A stretch of 64,000 nt of DNA from CBDBUR01 sp965209065 (GCA_965209065.1 OZ242373.1:1550001-1614000); one strand, 5' to 3'. Positions 27,977 through 37,932 are shown, counted from the stretch's first letter. The notes: generated from the sequence alone by a model not told the origin. Numbers and translations are program-made.

Positions 27977-29152
27977 ATGAAACATAACCAACAAACGCGA
28001 TGGCACTTCGCGAGCGAATCCGTATCGGAAGGACACCCCGATAAAATATGCGACCGCATCTCTGATGCTGTTTTAGATGGCTTTTTCCAAAAAGATAATC
28101 AAGCCCGATGCGCAGTTGAAACGCTCGTCACAACCAATAAAATTATTTTAGCAGGCGAAACAAGAAGCCAAAACCCTTTAGATGAAGATGAAATTGAAGA
28201 CATTGCGAGAAAGGTCGTGCGTGATATTGGCTATGCCCAGCCGGGATTTCATTGGAAAGAACTTGATGTTGAAATTTTACTTCATGGGCAATCTGCTGAT
28301 ATTGCGCAAGGCGTTGATGAAGGCGGAAATAAAGATGAGGGCGCAGGCGATCAAGGTATTATGTTTGGCTATGCGTGTCGCGAAACCGAAGTGCTGATGC
28401 CCGCACCTATTTTTTACGCGCATAAAATTTTAAGATTGCTGACTGACGCGCGCAAAAAAAATAAAATTGAAGGATTAGAGCCCGATGCGAAAAGTCAAAT
28501 TTCTATTATTTATGAAAATGGTGTGCCTCTCACCACTTCTTCTGTTTTGCTCTCCACGCAGCATAAAGATGGCTTGACGCCTGATGATGTGCGCGAACGC
28601 GTGCGACCTATCATTTTAGAAGCCTTGCCAGATGGCTGGATGTGCGATGAAAATAATTTTTATGTTAATCCCACAGGTAATTTTGTGATAGGAGGACCTG
28701 TCGGGGACGCCGGCTTGACAGGACGAAAAATTATCGTTGATACTTATGGCGGTGCCGCACCTCATGGCGGGGGCGCTTTTTCAGGGAAAGACCCCACCAA
28801 AGTGGATCGCTCCGCCGCTTATGCCGCGCGCTATCTCGCGAAAAATATCGTTGCGGCTGAACTCGCCGACAGATGCACCGTGCAGTTATCTTATGCTATC
28901 GGAATAGCACACCCGCTCTCGATTTATATTGACTTCCACGGAACAGGCAAATGCCCCGAAGTGCTTCTACAAGAAAAATTATCTTCGGTAATGGACTTGT
29001 CGCCAAAGGGCATTCGCACACACTTAAAGCTCAACAAACCCATCTATGAGCGCACCGCCGCTTACGGGCATTTCGGCAGAGAGCCTGATAGCGATGGCGG
29101 GTTCTCATGGGAAAAAACCGACCTCGCGGAAAAAATTGCAGCTCTTATCTAG
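27977..29152 (+). CDS. metK: S-adenosylmethionine synthase
   Basis: Makes SAM from methionine and ATP. The 391-residue protein shows SVSEGHPDKICDRISDAVLD near the N-terminus, the signature GAGDQGIMFGYA (about 114-125) and the phosphate loop GGGAFSGKDPTKVDRSAAY (about 260). A strong SD (AGGAGGGG) precedes the ATG. It sits between the XRE regulator and trmB. Confidence 0.98.
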   Translation: MKHNQQTRWHFASESVSEGHPDKICDRISDAVLDGFFQKDNQARCAVETLVTTNKIILAGETRSQNPLDEDEIEDIARKVVRDIGYAQPGFHWKELDVEILLHGQSADIAQGVDEGGNKDEGAGDQGIMFGYACRETEVLMPAPIFYAHKILRLLTDARKKNKIEGLEPDAKSQISIIYENGVPLTTSSVLLSTQHKDGLTPDDVRERVRPIILEALPDGWMCDENNFYVNPTGNFVIGGPVGDAGLTGRKIIVDTYGGAAPHGGGAFSGKDPTKVDRSAAYAARYLAKNIVAAELADRCTVQLSYAIGIAHPLSIYIDFHGTGKCPEVLLQEKLSSVMDLSPKGIRTHLKLNKPIYERTAAYGHFGREPDSDGGFSWEKTDLAEKIAALI

Positions 29153-29825
29153 CGAAAACCCCGCCATAAGAAAAAGCAAGCTCGCCGGACATTATCGCGC
29201 GCGCGCGTTAAAAGCCAAGTCAAGTGCGCAACTCAAAGAGCGCTTGCCTAAACTTCTCATTGAACCGCAGCAGCTTCTAGCACCCCAAACGCTTTTTCCT
29301 TTTCAACCCCAAGCGTTATGTTTAGAGATAGGCTTCGGCGGCGGTGAGTATCTGTTGGCGCAGAGCCACGCGCACCCCGAAATAGGTTTTATCGGGTGCG
29401 AACCCTATATCAATGGAATGGCAAAATTTCTAACCCAACTACCCGAAAAACAAAACAACATAAGGCTTTATGATGGCTCAGGGTTAGACCTCTTACCTCA
29501 TTTTAAGCCGAGCAGTCTCCACAAGCTCGTTTTGCTCTACCCCGACCCGTGGCCAAAACGACGACACGCCAAACATCGCTTTATCCAAAAAGAAACCATC
29601 AACCTTCTAGCCCACATAATGTCGCAAAAGGCTCAAGTGCTTTTCGCGAGCGATGATAGCCAGCTCGCCGCGTGGGTGCTCGCGCATTTTACCGCCTATT
29701 CTAGCGCATTTACTTGGCAGAAAAACCTCACGCAAAAGCCTCAAAAACCCTTCTGGAGCCGCTATGAGGAAAAAGCGGTCCAACGAAAAAAAATACCCGT
29801 GCGTCTTGTTTTTACTAGAAAGTAG
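29136..29825 (+). CDS. trmB: tRNA (guanine-N7-)-methyltransferase TrmB
   Basis: Makes m7G46 in tRNA. The SAM-binding motif is CLEIGFGGGEYLLAQ and the family signature is LLYPDPWPKRRHAKHRF. The frame is open back to 29046, deep inside metK; I favour the TTG at 29136 with a GCGGA upstream, which overlaps metK by 17 bases and gives 229 residues. The start is uncertain. In most alphaproteobacteria rimP follows trmB; here nusA follows after 98 bases. Confidence 0.88.
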   Translation: MQLLSSENPAIRKSKLAGHYRARALKAKSSAQLKERLPKLLIEPQQLLAPQTLFPFQPQALCLEIGFGGGEYLLAQSHAHPEIGFIGCEPYINGMAKFLTQLPEKQNNIRLYDGSGLDLLPHFKPSSLHKLVLLYPDPWPKRRHAKHRFIQKETINLLAHIMSQKAQVLFASDDSQLAAWVLAHFTAYSSAFTWQKNLTQKPQKPFWSRYEEKAVQRKKIPVRLVFTRK

Positions 29826-29836
29826 TGCTATAAAAA

Positions 29837-29875
29837 AACCTCGCCCGATTTTTCAATTATTTGGCGGCGGAGGTT
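29837..29875 (+). other. Hairpin in the trmB-nusA gap
   Basis: AACCTCGCC pairs with GGCGGAGGTT (one bulged base) around an AT-rich loop. It is not followed by a T run on the plus strand, so it is a poor Rho-independent terminator of trmB. It could be an RNA processing or leader structure. It occupies the spot where rimP is normally found. Confidence 0.35.
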
Positions 29876-29898
29876 CCCAAACTTTCGCCCCTTTAGTC

Positions 29899-29904
29899 TA
29901 TAAT
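29899..29904 (+). promoter_or_regulatory. Candidate nusA operon promoter (-10)
   Basis: A perfect TATAAT stands 20 bases before the nusA ATG, with an AAGGAAG SD between them. No strong -35 was recognised. It would drive nusA-infB-rbfA-truB-rpsO-pnp. Confidence 0.55.
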
Positions 29905-29923
29905 ATAGGGAAAAGGAAGCACC

Positions 29924-31621
29924 ATGCCCATCGTAAGCGCGAATAGGTTAGAAATTGTGCGCGGAGCTGAAATGCTCGCGCGTGAGAAAGGCATTGAGCC
30001 TGATATCGTCATTGATGCTATCGCCGAAGCTATCGAGCGCGCCGCGCGGTTGCGCTATGGCGCCGAAAATAGAATCCAAGCCGAAATCGATAAAAAAACC
30101 GGCGAAGTGAAACTCTTGCGCTTGCGGGAAGTTGTCGAGGAGATTGACAATATCGAAGAGCAAGGACTGCAGATAACGCTAGAAAACGCTAAACAACTCC
30201 ACGACGGCGCGCAAGTCGGCGATATGATAGCCGAAGATTTACCCCCCATAGAATTTGGACGAATCGCCGCTCAAGCCGCTAAACAAGTCATCACGCAGAA
30301 AGTGCGCGCCGCCGAGCGCGAAAAACAATATGAAGAGTATAAAGACAAAATCGGCGAAATTATCAATGGGGCTGTTAAGCGAATGGAATACGGACATGTT
30401 ATCGTTGATTTAGGGCAAAGCGAAGCGGTGGTGCGCCACGAAGAACTTTTGCCGCGGGAACAATTTAGAGGCGGCGATAGAATTCGCGCTTACATCTATG
30501 ATATTCGCCGTGAAAATAAAGGACCGCAGATATTTCTGTCGCGCCGCCACGGCGAGTTTATGGCGAAACTTTTCGCGCAGGAAGTGCCAGAAATTTATGA
30601 TGGCGTGATTAAAATTATATCTGTCGCTCGCGACCCCGGCAGCCGCGCTAAAATTTCTGTCGCCTCTAGCGATTCTTCTATTGATCCTGTTGGCGCTTGT
30701 GTTGGTATGCGCGGCTCGCGTGTGCAGGCGGTCGTTAATGAACTTCAAGGGGAAAAAATAGATATTATTCGCTACTCCGAAGACCCCGCTGAATTTATTG
30801 TTAAGGCACTCGCGCCGGCGGAAGTTGTCAAGGTTGTTTTGGACGAGGAAAACGCACGCGTGGAAGCCGTTGTGCCTGATGACCAGCTCTCTCTGGCTAT
30901 TGGACGGCGCGGACAAAATGTGCGCCTCGCGTCCCAACTCACCGGCTGGACAATCGATATTTTAACCGAAGCAGAAGAATCTCAAAGACGACAAAAAGAA
31001 TTTACCGAAAACAGCACACTCTTTATGGAAGCACTCAATGTAGATGAGGTCATCGCGCAACTGCTTGCCTCTGAGGGATTCTCTTCTGTCGAGGAAGTTG
31101 CCTTCATCGATGAAGAGGAGCTCAAGCAAATTGAAGGCTTTGACGAAGAAACCGCGCAAGCACTACAAGAACGCGCGCGCGAATACCTCGAGGAACGCGC
31201 GCTCGCTTTGGAAAATGAAAGAAAAGAATTGGGCGTAGCAGACGAACTCGCCGCGCTTGAAGGTATAACGCCCGCCCAGCTTGTCGCCTTAGGCAAAAAA
31301 GATATTAAAACACTCGAAGACTTCGCCGACCTCGCAAGCGACGAGCTCACCGGGTGGAGCGAGCGAAAACAAGGAGAAACCACCAAACACGAAGGTATGT
31401 TCGATGATATCGGCGGCATAGACAACCAAAGCGCACAAGAACTCATCTTGCGCGCACGCGTTCAACTCGGGTGGATAGAGGAAAGCAGTGAGGAGGAAGA
31501 ATCCCCAGAAGAAGTTGAGGGAGAAGTTGAGGGAGAAGCTGAAGGAGAATCTGGAGAGGAATCTGAAGAAACCCCCCAAGAGCAAGAAATAGCTTTAGAG
31601 GAGCAAAATGAAGAGGCTTAG
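29924..31621 (+). CDS. nusA: Transcription termination/antitermination factor NusA
   Basis: Binds RNA polymerase and controls pausing, termination and antitermination. The 565-residue protein has the N-terminal polymerase-binding domain, an S1 domain (INGAVKRMEYGHVIVDL, about 143-200), KH1 and KH2 (DPVGACVGMRGSRVQAVV; LSLAIGRRGQNVRLASQL), and C-terminal helix-hairpin repeats (LLASEGFSSVEEVAFI, LEGITPAQLVALGKKDIKT). The tail is very acidic, built of VEGE/AEGE repeats from a 12-base tandem repeat. Infb follows after two bases; the ylxR gene usual between them is absent. Confidence 0.96.
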   Translation: MPIVSANRLEIVRGAEMLAREKGIEPDIVIDAIAEAIERAARLRYGAENRIQAEIDKKTGEVKLLRLREVVEEIDNIEEQGLQITLENAKQLHDGAQVGDMIAEDLPPIEFGRIAAQAAKQVITQKVRAAEREKQYEEYKDKIGEIINGAVKRMEYGHVIVDLGQSEAVVRHEELLPREQFRGGDRIRAYIYDIRRENKGPQIFLSRRHGEFMAKLFAQEVPEIYDGVIKIISVARDPGSRAKISVASSDSSIDPVGACVGMRGSRVQAVVNELQGEKIDIIRYSEDPAEFIVKALAPAEVVKVVLDEENARVEAVVPDDQLSLAIGRRGQNVRLASQLTGWTIDILTEAEESQRRQKEFTENSTLFMEALNVDEVIAQLLASEGFSSVEEVAFIDEEELKQIEGFDEETAQALQERAREYLEERALALENERKELGVADELAALEGITPAQLVALGKKDIKTLEDFADLASDELTGWSERKQGETTKHEGMFDDIGGIDNQSAQELILRARVQLGWIEESSEEEESPEEVEGEVEGEAEGESGEESEETPQEQEIALEEQNEEA

Positions 31622-31623
31622 AG

Positions 31624-34140
31624 ATGGCAGAAAAAGACAATGTCGCTAACAAGCCTAAAACGGCATCTGGTGCTGGCACGGCTACGACAAAAACGAAAGA
31701 AAGCCCGTCGGGCAAGCCTCTGCGCTTATCCCCATCGGCAGGCACCGCCACCGGCGGCGGCGCGCGCTCGCGCGTAAAAAAACCCTCCATAAAAACCGTC
31801 GTTGTAAAAAAACGAAGCATTCTTAAAAAACCTGCCAGTGCAGGCGGCGGTGCGGTTGCCAAAAAACTTGAAACAAAAGGAACTAAGCCCGACGAGCCTC
31901 AAACGAAACGCAAAAAAAAGCCTATTAGTAAAGAGCCTCAACCCGGTAAAATGGTGCTGAGACCGCTCTCAGAAGAGCAGAAAAAAGCCAGAGCCGGCGC
32001 CCTAGACAAAGAAAAATATAGAAAAAAAGAAGAAGAAGAACGCGCTCAAATAGAAGCCATCGCTGAAAAAGAAAAAGAAGAGCAAGACAACAAAAAACGT
32101 GAAGAAGAAAAACAGCGTAAAATGGCTGAAGCGCTCAGAAAACAAAGGCAGGAAGAAGAGGCCGCACGCAAACGCGCCGAAGAAGAAACCGCAAAGCATT
32201 CTGACAAAACAACCGATAAGAAAAAAAGTCTGCGCCCACGCGCGGGGGAAAACAGACGACAAACCAAACTCACCATCTTTAACGCGCTTGACGAAACGGA
32301 AAAACAACAATCTCTTTCTGCTTTGCGCCGCAGACGACAAAAACAAAATCCTAAAATTAAATCTCAACCGCAAGAAAAAACACACATCACACGCGAAGTG
32401 ATTATCCCTGAAGTTATTCCTGTTGTTGATTTAGCCACGCGTATGGCTGTGCGCACAAAAGATGTTATTCAATTTCTCTTTAGGGAAGATATCGTTGTTA
32501 AAGCTGGTGATATTATAGATGCCGACACAGCAGAGCTCGTTGTGGCTGAATTTGGGCATAAAGTAAAACGGGTCGCCGAAGCCGATGTTGAAGCCGCCAT
32601 AGACCAAAGGCAAGACAAAGAAGAAAACCTAAAACCACGCCCGCCGGTCGTTACCATTATGGGACACGTCGATCATGGTAAAACCTCTTTGCTAGATGCG
32701 CTGCGCTCGGCTTCTGTGGTTGATGGCGAAGCCGGCGGTATTACCCAGCACATCGGCGCTTACCAAACGGAGCTTGATGGCGGACGCAAAATTACTTTCA
32801 TCGATACGCCCGGTCACGCCGCTTTTACCGCAATGCGCGCGCGCGGCGCTAAAACAACCGACATCGTTGTTCTTGTTATCGCCGCCGATGACAGCGTGAT
32901 GCCGCAGACAATCGAATCCATCGACCATGCCAAAGCGGCAAACACAGCTATTATTGTTGCGCTCAATAAAATAGACCTGCCTGCCGCTGACCCCGATAAA
33001 ATTATGCAAACACTCCTACAGCATAATGTTATTTGCGAGCCGCTCGGCGGTGAAGTGCAGGCGATTCCTATATCTGCTAAAACCGGCGAAGGGCTAGACC
33101 AGCTGCGCGAAGCCATCACCCTGCAAGCCGATATTTTAGAACTCAAGGCAAATCCCGAACGACCCGCGCAAGGAGTCGTGATTGAAGCGCGCCTCGATAA
33201 AGGCGCAGGGAATCTCGCGACCATTCTCGTGCAACGCGGGACGCTCCATCAAGGCGATGTCTTTGTTGCCGGCACCGAGTGGGGCAGAGTGCGCCGAATG
33301 AAAACTTTTGACGGCAAGGACCTCAAAAACGCCACGCCGTCTAGCCCCGTGTGGATTACCGGCTTAAATAGCCCCGCGCGCGCCGGCGATTCCTTCGATT
33401 GCGTTGAAAGCGAAGCGCGCGCTAGAGAAATTGCCGAGTATCGCAAAAGACAAGAGCAGACAAAAACGCAAACCGGCGCGACCGCGCAATCCATAGAGCA
33501 AATGTTTTCTAAAAATTCAGGCAAACAAGAGCTTCATTATATTGTCAAAGCTGATGTGCAAGGCTCTGCCGATGCGATTAAACAGGCTTTGGAAAGCCTC
33601 AGCAGGGAAGACGCCGCCATCAATATCGCGCATGCCGGCGTTGGCGAGGTTAATCCTTCTGATGTGATGCTTGCTGAAACGGTCAAGGCTAAAATTTTAA
33701 TGTTTAATGTCAAAGCCACCAATGAAGCACAAAAAATCGCAAAAGCCGCAAACATTCTTTTACATCAATTCAATGTCATTTACGCTTTGATTGATGAAGT
33801 CAAAACTCACATTATACAAGCCTTAGGTCCTGAACAAAAAGAAGTTCCTCTTGGCAACGCCGAAATTTTACAACTCTTTTCGGTCGGCAAGAAAAATATC
33901 GCCGCTGGCTGTCGTATTGATGAAGGGCAGGTCAAGAAAAATGCCCATGTTAGAATTAAACGACAAAATGTTATTATCCACGAGGGTATGATTGAAAGTT
34001 TAAGACACTTTAAGGAAAATGTTAGTCAAGTTGAAGCAGGTAAAGAGTGCGGCATTGTTTTGGAAAATCCACCAAAACTACAAACCGGCGATATTATTGA
34101 ATGTTTTAACATCGAGCAAGTGGAAAGGCGATTAGAATAA
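31624..34140 (+). CDS. infB: Translation initiation factor IF-2
   Basis: GTPase that places fMet-tRNA on the 30S subunit. The 838-residue protein has a long, charged, alanine-poor N-terminal region (residues 1-260, rich in KKPxxKK and coiled-coil-like EEE/KKK), then the G domain with GHVDHGKTSLLDAL (about 346), DTPGHAAFTAMR and NKIDL, and domains II-IV with HYIVKADVQGSADAI and IRRxxxII-like end. The stop overlaps rbfA in TAATG. Confidence 0.97.
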   Translation: MAEKDNVANKPKTASGAGTATTKTKESPSGKPLRLSPSAGTATGGGARSRVKKPSIKTVVVKKRSILKKPASAGGGAVAKKLETKGTKPDEPQTKRKKKPISKEPQPGKMVLRPLSEEQKKARAGALDKEKYRKKEEEERAQIEAIAEKEKEEQDNKKREEEKQRKMAEALRKQRQEEEAARKRAEEETAKHSDKTTDKKKSLRPRAGENRRQTKLTIFNALDETEKQQSLSALRRRRQKQNPKIKSQPQEKTHITREVIIPEVIPVVDLATRMAVRTKDVIQFLFREDIVVKAGDIIDADTAELVVAEFGHKVKRVAEADVEAAIDQRQDKEENLKPRPPVVTIMGHVDHGKTSLLDALRSASVVDGEAGGITQHIGAYQTELDGGRKITFIDTPGHAAFTAMRARGAKTTDIVVLVIAADDSVMPQTIESIDHAKAANTAIIVALNKIDLPAADPDKIMQTLLQHNVICEPLGGEVQAIPISAKTGEGLDQLREAITLQADILELKANPERPAQGVVIEARLDKGAGNLATILVQRGTLHQGDVFVAGTEWGRVRRMKTFDGKDLKNATPSSPVWITGLNSPARAGDSFDCVESEARAREIAEYRKRQEQTKTQTGATAQSIEQMFSKNSGKQELHYIVKADVQGSADAIKQALESLSREDAAINIAHAGVGEVNPSDVMLAETVKAKILMFNVKATNEAQKIAKAANILLHQFNVIYALIDEVKTHIIQALGPEQKEVPLGNAEILQLFSVGKKNIAAGCRIDEGQVKKNAHVRIKRQNVIIHEGMIESLRHFKENVSQVEAGKECGIVLENPPKLQTGDIIECFNIEQVERRLE

Positions 34141-34577
34141 TGACCTTCGCTAAAAAAAACGAAGCACGCACCACCACCCCGCTCTCTCCGCTTTCATCAC
34201 CAAACGAATTACCGAATGATTTATCCCGCCGACAAAGAAAAGTCGGTATGATTATTCATAAAGCCTTAAGCGATATTTTAATGAATGAGGGCTTCAAAGT
34301 AAGAATTAGTGAAGTGATACTCTCTAAAGACTTACGCTACGCTGATATTTATTTTGTGCCACATTCCCCAGAAATAAAAGGACAAGAAACAAAAGAGCCA
34401 AAAACAAAAGGACAAGAAGAAACGAATAACATCACGCTCAAAACCCTCAAAGCGAATCAAACAAGAATAAAACAAAAGCTCGCCGGGCGACTCTATCTAA
34501 AATATATGCCGCAAATAAGATTTCGCGAAGACACACACTTCCTCGCGGCACAAAAATTAGATGAGATTTTTAATTGA
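34140..34577 (+). CDS. rbfA: 30S ribosome-binding factor RbfA
   Basis: KH-fold factor for late 16S rRNA maturation and cold adaptation. The 145-residue protein contains RQRKVGMIIHKALSDILMNE and VSKDLRYADIYF-like LSKDLRYADIYFVP, and ends MPQIRFREDTHF. A polar insertion (about 80-100, KGQETKEPKTKGQEE) is encoded by a short in-frame repeat. It overlaps truB by four bases (TTGA). Confidence 0.94.
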   Translation: MTFAKKNEARTTTPLSPLSSPNELPNDLSRRQRKVGMIIHKALSDILMNEGFKVRISEVILSKDLRYADIYFVPHSPEIKGQETKEPKTKGQEETNNITLKTLKANQTRIKQKLAGRLYLKYMPQIRFREDTHFLAAQKLDEIFN

Positions 34578-35506
34578 ATAAAAACTTGAAGCACTCTTTT
34601 CGCCCGATACACGGCTGGCTCATTTTAGATAAACCGCAAGGAATATCTTCAGCCAAAGCTGTCGCGCGCGCGCGCCATTGCTTTAACGCAAAAAAAGCAG
34701 GACACGCCGGCACACTCGACCCCCTCGCCACAGGACTCCTGCCTATCGCGTTTGGTGAGGCAACCAAAACCATTCCCTTTCTAACCGACCAGACAAAAAG
34801 CTATGAATGGGAAATGACCTTCGGCAGTCAAACCGATACAGGCGATTCTCAAGGAAAGGTCGTCGCTCAAAGCAGCAACCGACCTAGCGCGGCAGAGCTT
34901 AAAGCTGTCTTGCCCGAATTCACCGGCACAATTTGGCAGACACCACCACAATTCTCTGCTCTCAAAATTAAAGGCGAAGCCGCATACAAAAAAGCGCGGC
35001 GCGGCGAAACCTTCTCCCTCCCGCCTCGCCAGAGGACAATAGACAAACTAGAACTCCTCGCGCTGGACGAAAAAAAGGCAAAATTCTTCACACAATGCCA
35101 AAAGGGCGTCTATATTAGAGCTCTCGCACAGGATATAGCACAAAAGCTAAATACCTGCGCGCACATCACAAGCCTTCGGCGAACCCACAAAGGTCCTTTT
35201 AGTCAAAAAGATGCATTAACACTTGCCAAGATTGAAGAAATAGTCCATAGTGATGACGAACATGTGCACCAAAGGCTCTTAGCTCTGCTTTTGCCCTTGG
35301 AGTGCGTGCTAGAGGGGCTTCCTAAAATTCCGATTGAAGCTCAGCAAGCGCAAAGCTTGAGACAGGGGCAGTCCATAATTTTGTATGAGCCCTTACAAAC
35401 GCTCAAACACTTTTACCCTTGCCTCGCTTTCGAACGCAACAGGTTGGTCGCTCTGACTGAATTGCAGGATAAGACCCTCAAACCCAAAAAAATTTTTAAC
35501 CTATAG
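34574..35506 (+). CDS. truB: tRNA pseudouridine(55) synthase TruB
   Basis: Forms pseudouridine 55 in the T loop of tRNAs. The start is TTG, overlapping the rbfA stop (TTGA). The 310-residue protein has GWLILDKPQGISSAKAV, the catalytic aspartate D49 in GHAGTLDPLATGLLPIA, and KGVYIRALAQDIA. Position in the nusA-infB-rbfA-truB-rpsO-pnp operon confirms the call. Confidence 0.96.
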   Translation: MNKNLKHSFRPIHGWLILDKPQGISSAKAVARARHCFNAKKAGHAGTLDPLATGLLPIAFGEATKTIPFLTDQTKSYEWEMTFGSQTDTGDSQGKVVAQSSNRPSAAELKAVLPEFTGTIWQTPPQFSALKIKGEAAYKKARRGETFSLPPRQRTIDKLELLALDEKKAKFFTQCQKGVYIRALAQDIAQKLNTCAHITSLRRTHKGPFSQKDALTLAKIEEIVHSDDEHVHQRLLALLLPLECVLEGLPKIPIEAQQAQSLRQGQSIILYEPLQTLKHFYPCLAFERNRLVALTELQDKTLKPKKIFNL

Positions 35507-35519
35507 GAGAAAAATAACG

Positions 35520-35789
35520 ATGTCTATTATGAAAGACAAAAAGAGTCAGCTCATTCAGCAATTCGCGCAAAGCGAAAAAGATTGCGGCTCGCCTCAAGTG
35601 CAGGTCGCCGTGCTAAGCGAACGCATCAAAAATTTAACCGAGCATTTCAAAACCCACAAGAAGGACCAAAATTCTCGGCGCGGGCTGCTCAAAATGGTAG
35701 CGCAAAGACGCTCGCTTCTAGACTACTTGAATAGAAAGAAACCCGATGCCTATCAAAACACAATTAAAGAACTAGGATTGAGACGATAA
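35520..35789 (+). CDS. rpsO: 30S ribosomal protein S15
   Basis: Small-subunit protein that binds the central domain of 16S rRNA and a bridge to the 50S. The 89-residue sequence has the family features FAQSEKDCGSPQVQVAVLSE, HFKTHKKDQNSRRGLLKMV and LLDYLNRKKPDAY. The SD AGGAGA precedes the ATG. The stop overlaps pnp in TAATG. Confidence 0.98.
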   Translation: MSIMKDKKSQLIQQFAQSEKDCGSPQVQVAVLSERIKNLTEHFKTHKKDQNSRRGLLKMVAQRRSLLDYLNRKKPDAYQNTIKELGLRR

Positions 35790-37888
35790 TGTTTAATATC
35801 ATCAAAGAAACCGCCCAACTCGGCGACAAAACCATCACTTTAGAAACCGGTCGTATCGCACGCCAAGCCCTCGGCGCCGTGCTTGCGACCTACGGCGAAA
35901 CAAGCGTCCTTGCGACCGCTACCGCCGAAAGAGAACCGAAACCCTCGCTGGGCTTCTTTCCCTTGACCGTCAATTATATTGAAAAAACATACGCCGCAGG
36001 TAAAATCCCCGGCGGCTACTTTAAGCGCGAAGGAAGACCGACCGAAAAAGAAACCCTCGTTTCTAGACTCATCGATAGACCCATTCGTCCGCTGTTTGAT
36101 AAAAAGTTTAAGAACGAAACGCAAATTATCGCAACCGTCCTGTCGCACGATTTGGAAAATGATCCCGATATTGTCGCGATGATTGCCGCCTCCGCCGCTA
36201 TTGCGGTCGCGCGCTTGCCCTTCGCCGAACCCATCGCCGCCGCGCGCGTGGGTTATGTTAATCAAAACTATGTGCTCAACCCAAGCTCTAGCCAGCTCGA
36301 GCAAAGCCAATTAAACTTGGTCGCCGCAGGCACAACCGACGCCATCTTAATGGTCGAAAGTGAAGCCCAGCAATTAAGCGAAGAAGTTATGTTAGGCGCG
36401 GTGATGTTCGCGCAATCGCAGTGGCAAGACGTTATCGGGGCTATTCAGCGTCTCGCCGACAAAGCCGACAAACCTAAAGTCGTCCTGCCTGCCGAAAGTG
36501 AGGACTCCGCCTATCAGGCTTTGAACCAAAATATGAGAACCGAATTCGCTGATGCTTATACCATCGCCGAAAAAACACAACGCCAAACCCAGCTCGGCTC
36601 TTTAAGAGATAAGGCAAAAGAAACCTTCGCCTCAGAAGAACAAGACATAAGCCAAGACCAAGTCGGCGATGCGGTCAAAAAAATTGAAAGCGAAATTTTA
36701 CGCGGCGCAATTTTAGAAGGCAAGCCACGTATCGATGGACGCGCGCTTGACCAAGTGCGCGATATTGTTTGCGAAGTGGGTGTGCTACCACGCACGCACG
36801 GCTCGGCGCTTTTTACCAGAGGCGAAACGCAAGCTCTGGTGGTTACCACGCTCGGCACAGGCGAAGACGAACAATTTGTCGATGCTCTTGAAGGCACGTA
36901 TCGCGAACGCTTTATGCTTCATTATAATTTTCCACCCTTCTCTGTTGGAGAGGTTGGACGTATGGGCGCAACAAGCCGGCGCGAAACCGGACACGGCAAG
37001 CTCGCTTGGCGCGCGCTTAGGGCTTGTATGCCTCCCGCCGAAGCCTTCCCCTACACAATGCGGGTTGTCTCGGAAATAACCGAATCCAATGGCTCTTCTT
37101 CTATGGCAAGCGTGTGCGGCGCTTCGCTCGCCTTGATGGACGCCGGCGTGCCGATGGTGGCACCCGTTGCCGGCATCGCGATGGGCTTGGTTAAAGAGGG
37201 TGAGCAATTTGCTATCCTCTCCGATATTTTGGGCGATGAAGACCACTTAGGCGATATGGACTTTAAGGTCGCCGGCACCGCTCAAGGCATTACCTCGCTA
37301 CAGATGGATATTAAAATAAAGGGCATTACCGAAGAAATAATGCAAAAAGCCCTCGCGCAAGCGCAACAGGGGCGGCAGCATATTCTCGGCGAAATGGAAA
37401 AGGCTATCGGGCAAGCGCGCGATGAAGTCGGCGAACATGCCCCGCGCGTCAAAACCATTAGAATATCGCCCGATAAAATCCGCGAAGTGATTGGCACAGG
37501 CGGTAAGGTCGTGCGGGAAATTGTCGAAACCACAGGGGCTAAAGTCAATATAGAGGACGATGGCACGATTAAAGTTTCATCTGCCGATGGGGAAAGTATC
37601 CAAAAAGCAATAGACTGGATTAATTCTATCGCCGCTGAGCCTGAAGAAGGCGTCTTGTATGAAGGAACGGTCGTTAAAGTGATGGATTTTGGCGCCTTTG
37701 TCAATTTCTTCGGCAAACGCGATGGGCTCGTTCATATTTCGCAGCTGGCTGACAAGAGAATTGCTCGCGTTGAAGATATTGTGCGCGAAGGCGACAGAGT
37801 GCGCGTTAAGTGCATGGGAACTGATGATCGCGGGAAAGTGCGCCTAACAATGCGCGGTGTCGAGCAAAATAACCTTTCAGCCAATTAG
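35789..37888 (+). CDS. pnp: Polyribonucleotide nucleotidyltransferase (PNPase)
   Basis: Phosphorolytic 3'-5' exoribonuclease of RNA decay. The 699-residue protein has two RNase PH domains (the first with GGYFKREGRPTEKETLVSRL, the second from about 310 with GSALFTRGETQALVVTTLG), the KH domain with ISPDKIREVIGTGGKVVREI (about 558-577) and an S1 domain (YEGTVVKVMDFGAFVNFFG, about 625). It ends 34 bases from the convergent fabB gene. Confidence 0.98.
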   Translation: MFNIIKETAQLGDKTITLETGRIARQALGAVLATYGETSVLATATAEREPKPSLGFFPLTVNYIEKTYAAGKIPGGYFKREGRPTEKETLVSRLIDRPIRPLFDKKFKNETQIIATVLSHDLENDPDIVAMIAASAAIAVARLPFAEPIAAARVGYVNQNYVLNPSSSQLEQSQLNLVAAGTTDAILMVESEAQQLSEEVMLGAVMFAQSQWQDVIGAIQRLADKADKPKVVLPAESEDSAYQALNQNMRTEFADAYTIAEKTQRQTQLGSLRDKAKETFASEEQDISQDQVGDAVKKIESEILRGAILEGKPRIDGRALDQVRDIVCEVGVLPRTHGSALFTRGETQALVVTTLGTGEDEQFVDALEGTYRERFMLHYNFPPFSVGEVGRMGATSRRETGHGKLAWRALRACMPPAEAFPYTMRVVSEITESNGSSSMASVCGASLALMDAGVPMVAPVAGIAMGLVKEGEQFAILSDILGDEDHLGDMDFKVAGTAQGITSLQMDIKIKGITEEIMQKALAQAQQGRQHILGEMEKAIGQARDEVGEHAPRVKTIRISPDKIREVIGTGGKVVREIVETTGAKVNIEDDGTIKVSSADGESIQKAIDWINSIAAEPEEGVLYEGTVVKVMDFGAFVNFFGKRDGLVHISQLADKRIARVEDIVREGDRVRVKCMGTDDRGKVRLTMRGVEQNNLSAN

Positions 37889-37902
37889 AACTAGCTAGTG
37901 AT

Positions 37903-37932
37903 AAGGCTTAGGAAGCGAAGGCTTAGGAAGCG
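37903..37932. repeat. 15-base tandem repeat spanning the fabB stop codon
   Basis: Two perfect copies of AAGGCTTAGGAAGCG (37903-37917, 37918-37932). The second copy contains the fabB stop codon, read on the minus strand as TCC-TAA. It is one of five cases in the window where a duplicated unit contains a gene's stop codon. Confidence 0.9.

Noticed and set aside
37889..37922. Terminator between pnp and fabB
   Set aside because: Only a short CTAGCTAG palindrome and a direct repeat; no stem with a T run.
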